Shown here: piece by piece, positions 1 through 5,315 of the stretch | Position numbering within the stretch: the stretch's first letter is position 1 | Layout: each line of letters opens with the position of its first letter | From: Candidatus Aminicenantota bacterium | GTDB taxonomy: Bacteria; Acidobacteriota; Aminicenantia; Aminicenantales; Aminicenantaceae | DNA length: 6,620 bases | Assembly (NCBI GenBank): GCA_030670375.1 | Contig: DAOVBT010000112.1 | Coordinates: 1-6,620, forward strand | Direction of reading: 5' to 3' | Notes under the pieces: generated by a model | Told to the model about the DNA's origin: nothing | Database searches by the model: none | The model's input: the letters and a program-made list of their open reading frames with translations, nothing else | Translations under genes and position numbers: made by a program

Positions 1-54
1 ACCTCTAAATAAAAAAAGACAACGGCAGAAAAATAAACCAAGCCGAAAAAATAA

Positions 55-474
55 GAAAAAAAGGAAGAGCCGGTAAAGGAAGAAGAATCGAAAAAAGAAG
101 AAAAGACAGAAAAGCCCGCCGAGAAGGCATTAGAAGAGGAAGATAAAGAAAAAAAAGAAAAGGTAGAAGAAAAAAAGGAACCCGAAGAAAAAACGGAAAA
201 GCCTGAAGAAAAAAAAGGAGAGAAGGAGATACCAGCAGAAGAGCCTGAGGAAAAAAAGGAAGAACCGAAAGAAGAAAAGAAGCCAGAAGAAGAAAAAAAA
301 GAAGAAGCCCCTCCTGCAGCTGAAGAGGCTCCACCTGCTAAAAAGAAAAAGATCAACAGGATGACATTAGAAGAGGTAGAGGCAAAGCTAAAAGAGGTTA
401 AGGAAAAAATGGGCGGATTTGATTCAAAGTATGCTCAGGAACTATTAAAAAGGAAATGCACTCTCGAAAAATAA
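55..474 (+). CDS. Lys/Glu/Pro-rich protein, C-terminal part (5' end missing or disrupted)
   Basis: An open frame of 139 codons runs from just after a TAA at 52-54 to TAA at 472-474. It contains no ATG, GTG or TTG before the ATG at 361, so it is the end of a larger protein rather than a complete gene. Roughly residues 1-95 of the open part are almost only Lys, Glu, Pro and Ala. A degenerate repeat EEKTEKP is encoded at 97-117 and again at 184-204 with different synonymous codons, which supports real coding. The last ~40 residues are more ordinary, containing MTLEEVEAKLKEVKEK and GGFDSKYAQELLKRK, and probably form a small helical element. Charged tails like this occur on many bacterial proteins, so no function can be assigned. 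In the same frame the composition stays K/E/T/P-rich back to base 1, but with TAA at 10, 34 and 52. The gene is convergent with the next one, 17 bases apart. Coding is likely; identity is unknown. Confidence 0.6.
   Translation, partial: EKKEEPVKEEESKKEEKTEKPAEKALEEEDKEKKEKVEEKKEPEEKTEKPEEKKGEKEIPAEEPEEKKEEPKEEKKPEEEKKEEAPPAAEEAPPAKKKKINRMTLEEVEAKLKEVKEKMGGFDSKYAQELLKRKCTLEK
97..204 (+). repeat. Degenerate protein-level repeat (EEKTEKP, two copies)
   Basis: The heptapeptide EEKTEKP is encoded at 97-117 and again at 184-204, 29 codons apart. The copies use different codons for Lys, Thr and Pro, so they are not a recent DNA duplication. They lie in a long, almost pure purine stretch (about 55-300) that follows from Lys/Glu codons. 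This is low-complexity protein sequence, not a mobile repeat. Confidence 0.5.
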
Positions 475-491
475 ATTCAGCCCCCTAACGC

Positions 492-956
492 TCACCCCTT
501 TCGCAAAGCCTTGAGCCGCATATGGTAATACGGGATGAGGATCAGGATGATCCCAAACACAGAGTAGAAATAATAGGGCCGTACGCCCTTTTCCACTCCA
601 TGAGCCAGAAGAATCAGGCTTCGTTGGACATGAATAAATACCAGTTGAAAAAAAATCGATGCCAACAAGATAATTTCCTTCTGCAAACTTTGGACAGCAG
701 GAAACTGGATTGACCGACCTTTTTGCTGTTTGACCCAAATCACATACAGAAAAACAACAAGAAGAAGAGTCTGAACCGAAACATAAATGAAAAAAGCGGG
801 TGATTTATCAGAGATGACCGGCTCCTGGCCGAAAAAATTTAGCCAAAGCGGCATCCTCGCGGGAAGTCTGGCATAAGCATAAAAAGCCATGACCCAAGAT
901 ATGCCTAAAAGTATCAAGTTAAAAAACAGAAGTATTTTATGTACTCGGTTTTTCAC
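492..956 (-). CDS. DUF1648-like integral membrane protein, four predicted helices
   Basis: This is a 154-residue, strongly hydrophobic protein starting with GTG (954-956 on the + strand) and ending with TGA at 492-494. Four membrane spans are visible at about residues 8-29, 53-75, 94-117 and 127-146. Between the first two lies LPARMPLWLNFFGQEP (31-46), which resembles the LPxxIPxHFNxxGxP signature of DUF1648, a domain seen in SdpI-type and other small membrane proteins of mostly unknown role. The GTG start is supported by GAGGTG six bases upstream and a TGA directly before the start. The gene is divergent from rpsO and convergent with the Lys/Glu-rich gene. A role in the cytoplasmic membrane is safe. 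Any link to peptide immunity, as in Bacillus SdpI, would be speculation, since SdpI has additional helices absent here. The family call is moderate because it rests on one short motif. Confidence 0.75.
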   Translation of the reverse strand: MKNRVHKILLFFNLILLGISWVMAFYAYARLPARMPLWLNFFGQEPVISDKSPAFFIYVSVQTLLLVVFLYVIWVKQQKGRSIQFPAVQSLQKEIILLASIFFQLVFIHVQRSLILLAHGVEKGVRPYYFYSVFGIILILIPYYHMRLKALRKG

Positions 957-962
957 TCACAA

Positions 963-968
963 CACCTC
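963..968 (-). promoter_or_regulatory. Shine-Dalgarno for the DUF1648-like gene
   Basis: The minus strand reads GAGGTG here, six bases before the GTG start at 956. This supports GTG, rather than a downstream internal ATG, as the initiation codon. Confidence 0.6.
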
Positions 969-991
969 ATCAAACAAGACAGTTTTTTATG

Positions 992-1022
992 ATAATACAA
1001 AAACCCAGACACCTCAAGCCAA
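992..1022 (-). promoter_or_regulatory. Weak candidate promoter for the DUF1648-like gene
   Basis: On the minus strand TTGGCT (1017-1022) lies 19 bases before TATTAT (992-997). This would start a transcript near 985, about 30 bases before the GTG start. The spacing is longer than the ideal 17 and the -35 element is imperfect, so this is only a candidate. Confidence 0.25.
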
Positions 1023-1158
1023 CCCACCCCACCGTAAGCATCCTTATTTCCGTGATAAATTGGGCTTTTGGGGATGATTGAAGCGACCATTGAAGATTTA
1101 GCCTTCACGAGCCTAGACCCTCCTCCCCACCCTAGTTATTAAAGGATGCAAGGCAGTG

Positions 1159-1205
1159 GCCCATTAGGCTGTATAAGTATACCGCGAATGGGCTTAACTT
1201 TTTGC
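1159..1205 (+). terminator. Terminator-like hairpin upstream of rpsO
   Basis: GCCCATT (1159-1165) pairs with AATGGGC (1187-1193). Inside it, GC (1168-1169) pairs with GC (1184-1185), and GTATA (1171-1175) pairs with TATAC (1178-1182), making an extended imperfect stem. A T-rich tail with five T (1199-1203) follows. This has the shape of an intrinsic terminator on the + strand, but no upstream + strand gene obviously needs one: the nearest ends at 474. It might instead block readthrough into rpsO, end a small RNA, or be a DNA dyad for a regulator. Confidence 0.35.
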
Positions 1206-1231
1206 AATTTACATCAGTATATTTTTATGAT
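1202..1231 (+). promoter_or_regulatory. Candidate sigma70-type promoter for rpsO-pnp operon
   Basis: TTGCAA (1202-1207) is followed after 18 bases by TATGAT (1226-1231), each close to the -35 and -10 consensus. Transcription would start near 1238, giving an rpsO leader of about 50 bases. It is the best-matched promoter-like pair found before the operon. A second option, TTAACT (1194-1199) with TATATT (1218-1223), overlaps it. Confidence 0.45.
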
Positions 1232-1273
1232 AGGATAAGTTCTAATTTCGGTAGAATTATATCAACACTACCT

Positions 1274-1279
1274 AAGGAG
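1274..1279 (+). promoter_or_regulatory. Shine-Dalgarno that fixes the rpsO start
   Basis: AAGGAG lies nine bases before GTG at 1289. The frame is open further upstream to a TTG at 1202, but that extension has no ribosome binding site and no homology to S15, so this site decides the start. Confidence 0.8.
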
Positions 1280-1288
1280 ACGATATTA

Positions 1289-1555
1289 GTGCTGGACAAA
1301 GAAGAAAAAGGAAAAATTATCAAGACTTTTAAAGTTCATCCAAAAGACACTGGCTCACCAGAAGTTCAAATTGCCATTCTTACCAATAGAATCAATTACT
1401 TAACCCAACATTTCACAACCCATAAGAAAGACCATCATTCCCGGACGGGCCTTTTGAAAATGGTTGGACGACGGAAAAGACTTCTGGAATACGTGAAAAA
1501 AGAGGATGTCAAACGCTACGAGGCCATCATTAAAAAGCTCAAACTCAGAAAGTAG
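1289..1555 (+). CDS. rpsO: Small ribosomal subunit protein S15
   Basis: The gene encodes the primary 16S rRNA-binding protein S15 of the 30S platform. It binds the central-domain three-way junction and helps bridge to the 50S subunit. With the GTG start at 1289 the product has 88 residues, matching the usual ~89. Family hallmarks are DTGSPEVQIAILT (20-32), the HKKDHHSRTGLLKMVGRRK stretch (46-64), which contains the conserved HHSR rRNA-binding segment, and the LLEYVKKEDVKRYEAIIKKLKLRK ending. The TTG at 1202 would add 29 unsupported residues. The gene is first in the operon, 20 bases before pnp, an order conserved in many bacteria. In E. coli S15 represses its own mRNA through a leader pseudoknot; I did not identify such a structure here. 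Confidence 0.97.
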   Translation: MLDKEEKGKIIKTFKVHPKDTGSPEVQIAILTNRINYLTQHFTTHKKDHHSRTGLLKMVGRRKRLLEYVKKEDVKRYEAIIKKLKLRK

Positions 1556-1575
1556 GCTGAGACTCCGAGGGAAAA

Positions 1576-3738
1576 ATGTCAGATCAAAAAATCAATATTG
1601 ATATCAACAACCGTACTCTATCCGTAGAGATACACAAAATTGGGAAGCAAGCAGATGGATCGGCCTTGATTCGTTATGGAGACACCATCATGTTCGTTTC
1701 CGCCACATCAAAAAAGGAAGTCAAAGAGAAGAAATCCTTTCTTCCTCTGATCGTGGATTATCGTGAAAACACCTATGCGGCAGGAAAAATTCCTGGCGGT
1801 TTTTTCAAACGAGAAGGGAGACCTTCGGAGAGAGAAATTCTCATCAGCCGCATGATCGATAGACCCGTCCGGTCCCTTTTTCCTGAAGGGTATTATTTCG
1901 ACACACAAATCGTTGCCCTTCTTCTCTCTGCGGATTTGGAGAACGAGTCGGACACGCTCGGGATCATAGGTGCCTCGGCGGCCCTGTATTTTTCCGATAT
2001 CCCGTTCACGACACCGATGGGAGCCGTAAAAGTTGGCTACATCAACAATGAATTTGTCATAAATCCGATGAAAAGCCAACTCGATCAAAGCCCTCTCAAC
2101 ATGGTCGTAGCCGGAACAGAAGATGGAATCGTCATGATGGAGGCCGGGGCTACAGAGATTGAAGAGGAGAAAATCCTGGAAGCGGTTTCTCATGCCCAGG
2201 AACCGATAAAAAAAATCATACAAGCCCAAAAAGATCTGTATCAGGAAATGACGATCCGGAAGAGGGAATTCGAGACCCCTAAGATAGATCAGGCAAAATT
2301 CGAAAAAATCGAACGCCAAATCTCGTCGGAACTCCTGGATTCTTTTCAGATAAACCTAAAAAAGGAAAGAGACGCCAAGACCAAACAAATCTTGGAGAAC
2401 CTTATAACAAACATCCCTGAAGAAAACGAAGAAGAGATAAACGAAACCAAACAGATATTCTATGAAGTTCAGAAAAAATTGGTCAGAAGTTTGGTCCTCG
2501 ATAAAGGAAAAAGAATGGATGGGAGGGCCTTTGACGATATAAGACCCATTTCCATCGAAGTGGGCATGCTTCCCCGCACCCATGGATCAGCTCTTTTCAC
2601 CAGAGGAGAAACACAATGTTTGGCCACGGTAACCCTCGGTACTTTCGAAGACGTTCAGAGGATCGATAGCCTGGGAGAAGAAGGGGAAAAGAAATTTATG
2701 CTGCACTATAATTTCCCTCCCTTCAGTGTCGGAGAGGTTTCTTTTTTGAGAGGTCCCGGTCGGAGAGAAATCGGCCACGGTGCACTGGCAGAAAAATCCA
2801 TTCTTCCCTCAATTCCTGGTGAAGAAGACTTTCCCTACACAGTCCGCATCGTTTCAGATATTTTAGAGTCGAACGGATCTTCCTCCATGGCGGCTGTCTG
2901 TGGTGGCGTCCTCTCATTAATGGATGCCGGAGTCCCTCTATCCATGATTGTGGCGGGGATGGCCATTGGTCTTATCAAGGAAGATGAACGTTATGCTATC
3001 CTTACGGATATTGCCGGATTGGAGGATCACATCGGAGACATGGATCTCAAGGTAGCCGGCACAGAAAAAGGGATCACAGCCATCCAACTCGACCTCAAGA
3101 TCACATCGATCAATCTTGATATTCTCAGAGAAGGTCTACAAAAAGCGCGCGTTGCACGACTAAATGTTTTGGAAAAGATGAAACAAGCCATACCCGAGCC
3201 TCATAATGACATCTCCCCTTACGCTCCACGAATTCTGTATCTGGTTATCAATCCGGAAAAAGTCTCTGAGGTCATCGGTCCCGCCGGCAAGAACATCAAA
3301 AAAATCCTCGCTCAGACTGGTGCCAAAATAGATATCGATGAAACAGGCAAGATCACCATCGCATCAAAAGATGTCAAAGCTGCCGAACAGGCCAGGGAAA
3401 TGATCCAAGAAATTACTGTCGAAGCTGAAGTAGGAAAAACATACACGGGGAAAGTTGTGCGTATCGAGGAATATGGAGCATTCGTGGAAATACTTCCCAA
3501 CATTGTCGGGCTCCTCCACATTTCAGAAATCGCCCATTACAGAATCAGACACACTCGTGATGTCATGAAGCTCGGACAAACAGTCAAGGTGAAAGTCTTG
3601 GCTGTGGATGAAGACAATAAAATGAAATTGAGTAAAAAAGCACTGGAGCCCCGCCCCTCTGGTTCTATGGATGACAACCGACCTTACAAAAAGAAAAATT
3701 CCTATCAAGACAATCGCAAAAATAAAAATAGATATTAA
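1576..3738 (+). CDS. pnp: Polyribonucleotide nucleotidyltransferase (PNPase)
   Basis: PNPase is the trimeric 3'-5' phosphorolytic exoribonuclease that degrades mRNA in the cytoplasm, releasing nucleoside diphosphates, and can also add tails. At 720 residues it has full family length. The order is a first RNase PH-like domain (~1-145, with FFKREGRPSE and DRPVRSLFP at 95-103), a helical linker domain (~150-315), and the catalytic second RNase PH domain (~320-545). A KH domain (~552-614, GPAG loop at 568-571) and an S1 domain (~619-690) follow, then a basic Lys/Asn-rich tail. Phosphate-binding GSSS is at 434-437. The catalytic Asp484, Asp490 and Lys492 in EDHIGDMDLKVAG match E. coli D486, D492 and K494. 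The ATG at 1576 follows GAGGG by four bases. Its stop codon overlaps the ribosome binding site of the next gene. Nothing is missing; the enzyme should be active. Confidence 0.98.
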   Translation: MSDQKINIDINNRTLSVEIHKIGKQADGSALIRYGDTIMFVSATSKKEVKEKKSFLPLIVDYRENTYAAGKIPGGFFKREGRPSEREILISRMIDRPVRSLFPEGYYFDTQIVALLLSADLENESDTLGIIGASAALYFSDIPFTTPMGAVKVGYINNEFVINPMKSQLDQSPLNMVVAGTEDGIVMMEAGATEIEEEKILEAVSHAQEPIKKIIQAQKDLYQEMTIRKREFETPKIDQAKFEKIERQISSELLDSFQINLKKERDAKTKQILENLITNIPEENEEEINETKQIFYEVQKKLVRSLVLDKGKRMDGRAFDDIRPISIEVGMLPRTHGSALFTRGETQCLATVTLGTFEDVQRIDSLGEEGEKKFMLHYNFPPFSVGEVSFLRGPGRREIGHGALAEKSILPSIPGEEDFPYTVRIVSDILESNGSSSMAAVCGGVLSLMDAGVPLSMIVAGMAIGLIKEDERYAILTDIAGLEDHIGDMDLKVAGTEKGITAIQLDLKITSINLDILREGLQKARVARLNVLEKMKQAIPEPHNDISPYAPRILYLVINPEKVSEVIGPAGKNIKKILAQTGAKIDIDETGKITIASKDVKAAEQAREMIQEITVEAEVGKTYTGKVVRIEEYGAFVEILPNIVGLLHISEIAHYRIRHTRDVMKLGQTVKVKVLAVDEDNKMKLSKKALEPRPSGSMDDNRPYKKKNSYQDNRKNKNRY

Positions 3739-3748
3739 AGGTTGAGCT

Positions 3749-4282
3749 ATGGCTAAGCTCACAAAAAATCAGACGGGGTTCACCCTTATCGAGATGATCG
3801 TCGCTTTTACCATTCTTGCTATCCTGGCTGCTGTTGCCATTCCGCTGGCTAAAACGGCTGTAAAAAGAGAAAAAGAAATCGAGCTGAGAAGAAATGTGAG
3901 AACCATAAGGGAGGCCATCGATGCTTACAAAAAGCTCGCCGATGAAAACAGAATCGAGTTCAAAGACAAAAGCGAGGGGTACCCACCTGACCTTGAAACT
4001 TTAGTGAAAGGTGTGGAAGTAAGTGGTGGGGCACAACCTGGAAGCGAGTTGGCAGGCGGTTCGCGACGAGGTAGGACACAACGGACACGGAATGAAGACA
4101 CAAAAATCGTAAAGTTTTTGAGAAGAATTCCCAAAGACCCGATGACCAATTCCTACGATTGGGGGCTGAGGTCCTACCAGGATGATCCGGATAGTGAAAG
4201 CTGGGGAGGTGAAAACGTCTATGACGTTTATACCAAAAGTCCGGGCATTGCCTTTGACGGGACAAAATACAAGGAGTGGTAA
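3749..4282 (+). CDS. GspG-like type II secretion / type IV pilin-like protein (first of three)
   Basis: This is a 177-residue protein with a class III signal peptide. The leader MAKLTKNQTG is followed by FTLIEMIVAFTILAILAAVA, with cleavage expected after Gly10, N-methylation of Phe11, and Glu15 as the conserved +5 residue. The hydrophobic helix would anchor it in the inner membrane before assembly into a pseudopilus. A long helix (REKEIELRRNVRTIREAIDAYKK) leads to a globular domain with IPKDPMTN (DPMT at 130-133) and an ending VYDVYTKSPGIAFDGTKYKEW-like region typical of GspG-type pseudopilins. A Gly/Arg-rich segment (about residues 91-114) interrupts the globular part. AAAGG at 3737-3741 overlaps the pnp stop, so translation is probably coupled. 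It could serve type II secretion or a type IV pilus-like machine; no ATPase or secretin gene is in view to decide. Confidence 0.85.
   Translation: MAKLTKNQTGFTLIEMIVAFTILAILAAVAIPLAKTAVKREKEIELRRNVRTIREAIDAYKKLADENRIEFKDKSEGYPPDLETLVKGVEVSGGAQPGSELAGGSRRGRTQRTRNEDTKIVKFLRRIPKDPMTNSYDWGLRSYQDDPDSESWGGENVYDVYTKSPGIAFDGTKYKEW
4271..4276 (+). promoter_or_regulatory. Shine-Dalgarno for second pilin-like gene
   Basis: AAGGAG lies within the last codons of the preceding gene, eleven bases before ATG at 4288. A GTG at 4276 in the same frame overlaps this site and so cannot use it. ATG 4288 is therefore the better start, and it gives a normal nine-residue pilin leader. Confidence 0.65.
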
Positions 4283-4287
4283 ATCAG

Positions 4288-4692
4288 ATGAACAGCGTAT
4301 CTAAGGAAAAAGGATTCACACTGATAGAACTGATTATTGTTATCACCATAATCGGGATACTGGTCGGTTTAGGCCTGCCACAGTTTAAAAATGCAACCAA
4401 AAGGACTCGTGAAGCCGCTCTCAAAGAAAACCTGTTCACGATGAGAAAACTGATCAACCAATACCTCGTGGACAAGGGAAAATACCCCCAATCCCTCCAA
4501 ACGCTCGTGGATGAAGAATATCTCTTCCGCATCCCGATAGATCCGATGACAAAATCGACCGATACCTGGGTAGAGATACCCCAAGTCATGACCATGGAGG
4601 AAATGGCGACAGGCACCATGCCTGGAATCGTGGATGTCCAATCGGGCTCGGATGATATCGGCACAGAAGGGACAGCTTACAACACCTGGTAG
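4288..4692 (+). CDS. GspG-like pseudopilin (second of three)
   Basis: From ATG 4288 the product has 134 residues. The leader MNSVSKEKG is followed by FTLIELIIVITIIGILVGLG, a classic prepilin N-terminus with Gly9 at -1, Phe10 at +1 and Glu14 at +5. A helix (REAALKENLFTMRKLINQYLVDKGKYPQSLQTLVDEEYL) runs into RIPIDPMTKSTDTW (DPMT at 85-88) and a C-terminal GIVDVQSGSDD...EGTAYNTW. This layout and length fit major pseudopilins of the GspG/PulG type, whose C-terminal loop binds calcium in studied examples; calcium binding is inferred here. It starts six bases after the first pilin gene ends and shares the RIP-DPMT and final Asp/Glu-Gly-Thr-x-Tyr-x-x-Trp motifs with it, so the two are paralogues. 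An earlier GTG (4276) would add four residues but lacks a ribosome binding site. Confidence 0.87.
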   Translation: MNSVSKEKGFTLIELIIVITIIGILVGLGLPQFKNATKRTREAALKENLFTMRKLINQYLVDKGKYPQSLQTLVDEEYLFRIPIDPMTKSTDTWVEIPQVMTMEEMATGTMPGIVDVQSGSDDIGTEGTAYNTW

Positions 4693-4718
4693 GGTTTTCG
4701 CTCTGGAGTTCGATCAAG

Positions 4719-5315
4719 ATGAAAAAAACGGACGGGTACACAATACTCCTGTTGATGTTTGCGGTTTTTGTGATGAGCATCGGCTTGATGATCGCAGTGC
4801 CTGTATGGCAGACTCAAATTCAGAGGGAAAAAGAAGAGGAGCTGATTTTTAGGGGAAAACAATACGTGGAGGCAATTCGCCTATTCCAACGAAAAAAACC
4901 TGGGGCATTTCCAAAAGATTTCGAAGAGCTGGTCGAGGAGAAATGTTTGCGGAAACTGTTCGAAGATCCTATGTCTCCAGATGGTAAATGGAACCTTGTC
5001 CTTATGTCTCAGGGTCCAGTATCGAGGAGAACAAGGCAACCAAGACGAGCATCTAGAGGCACAAGAACAGGCGGACAAACAGCGAGAACAGGTGGGGGGG
5101 GGATTGGTGCGGTCCAAAGGGTCCTTATCGCTCCACAAGCGGCACTATCTGCGATAGACAATCCTCAGATCATAGGCGTAGTTAGCGCATCAAACCAAGA
5201 GTCAATCAAAATATATTATAACCAACAAAGCTACGACAAGTGGCTTTTTTTCTATGGACAGGATCCAGCAAAAATGCCTGAAATCATCTATTATGGTCAA
5301 AAAGAAAAGGATTAA
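4719..5315 (+). CDS. Atypical pilin-like protein lacking Glu at +5 (third of three)
   Basis: This is a 198-residue protein. The short leader MKKTDG precedes YTILLLMFAVFVMSIGLMIAV, a pilin-like N-terminal helix. Gly6 is in place for prepilin peptidase, but +1 is Tyr and +5 is Leu11 instead of Glu. The following QTQIQREKEEELIFRGKQYVEAIRLFQ, GAFPKDFEELVEE and FEDPMSPDGKW (DPMS at 83-86) parallel the two upstream proteins. Residues about 102-128 form an Arg/Thr/Gly-rich insertion, partly encoded by nine consecutive G (5094-5102). The end carries SYDKWLFFYGQ. GGAG at 4705-4708 lies ten bases before the ATG, and the stop overlaps the lpxB start. Glu5-less pseudopilins such as GspK are known tip components, so a minor or tip role is plausible but inferred. 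Whether it is processed is uncertain. Confidence 0.78.
   Translation: MKKTDGYTILLLMFAVFVMSIGLMIAVPVWQTQIQREKEEELIFRGKQYVEAIRLFQRKKPGAFPKDFEELVEEKCLRKLFEDPMSPDGKWNLVLMSQGPVSRRTRQPRRASRGTRTGGQTARTGGGGIGAVQRVLIAPQAALSAIDNPQIIGVVSASNQESIKIYYNQQSYDKWLFFYGQDPAKMPEIIYYGQKEKD
5094..5102 (+). repeat. G9 homopolymer inside the third pilin-like gene
   Basis: Nine consecutive G encode Gly126-Gly128 of the third pilin-like protein. Losing one G would bring TAG at 5155-5157 into frame, and gaining one would bring TAG at 5183-5185 into frame. Either change would truncate the protein. As written the frame is intact. Confidence 0.9.

Larger units (their letters stand above)
957..1288. other. Divergent intergenic region
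   Basis: This 332-base region separates the minus-strand membrane protein gene from rpsO. It holds the control sequences for both sides: a ribosome binding site and a weak promoter candidate facing left, then a terminator-like hairpin and a promoter plus ribosome binding site facing right. Two C-rich patches at 1019-1033 and 1118-1132 are G-rich on the minus strand. No convincing coding frame, tRNA or known structured RNA was found by eye on either strand. Confidence 0.6.

Noticed and set aside
5..334. Leu/Phe-rich minus-strand frame of 109 codons
   Set aside because: It is the complement of Lys/Glu codons (CTT/TTC), so it gives an artificial Leu/Phe-rich protein. The + strand frame has repeats with synonymous changes and is the better coding strand.
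1..474. Reassignment of TAA to Glu
   Set aside because: TAA is used as a normal stop at 472-474, in pnp and in two pilin-like genes in the same window.
1077..1095. Direct repeat ATTGAAG twice, 12 bases apart
   Set aside because: Only seven bases and two copies, with no clear promoter to attach to. Chance is a sufficient explanation.
960..1200. Possible tRNA or known structured RNA in the intergenic region
   Set aside because: No T-loop GTTCGA-type motif, acceptor pairing or CCA end was found, and no riboswitch signature was recognised.
1202..1288. Upstream TTG extension of rpsO
   Set aside because: The added 29 residues do not match S15, and the extension overlaps the promoter candidate and has no ribosome binding site. 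GTG 1289 gives the standard S15 length.
1708..2319. 203-codon minus-strand frame within pnp
   Set aside because: It lies opposite strongly conserved PNPase domains and shows no recognisable motifs or ribosome binding site.
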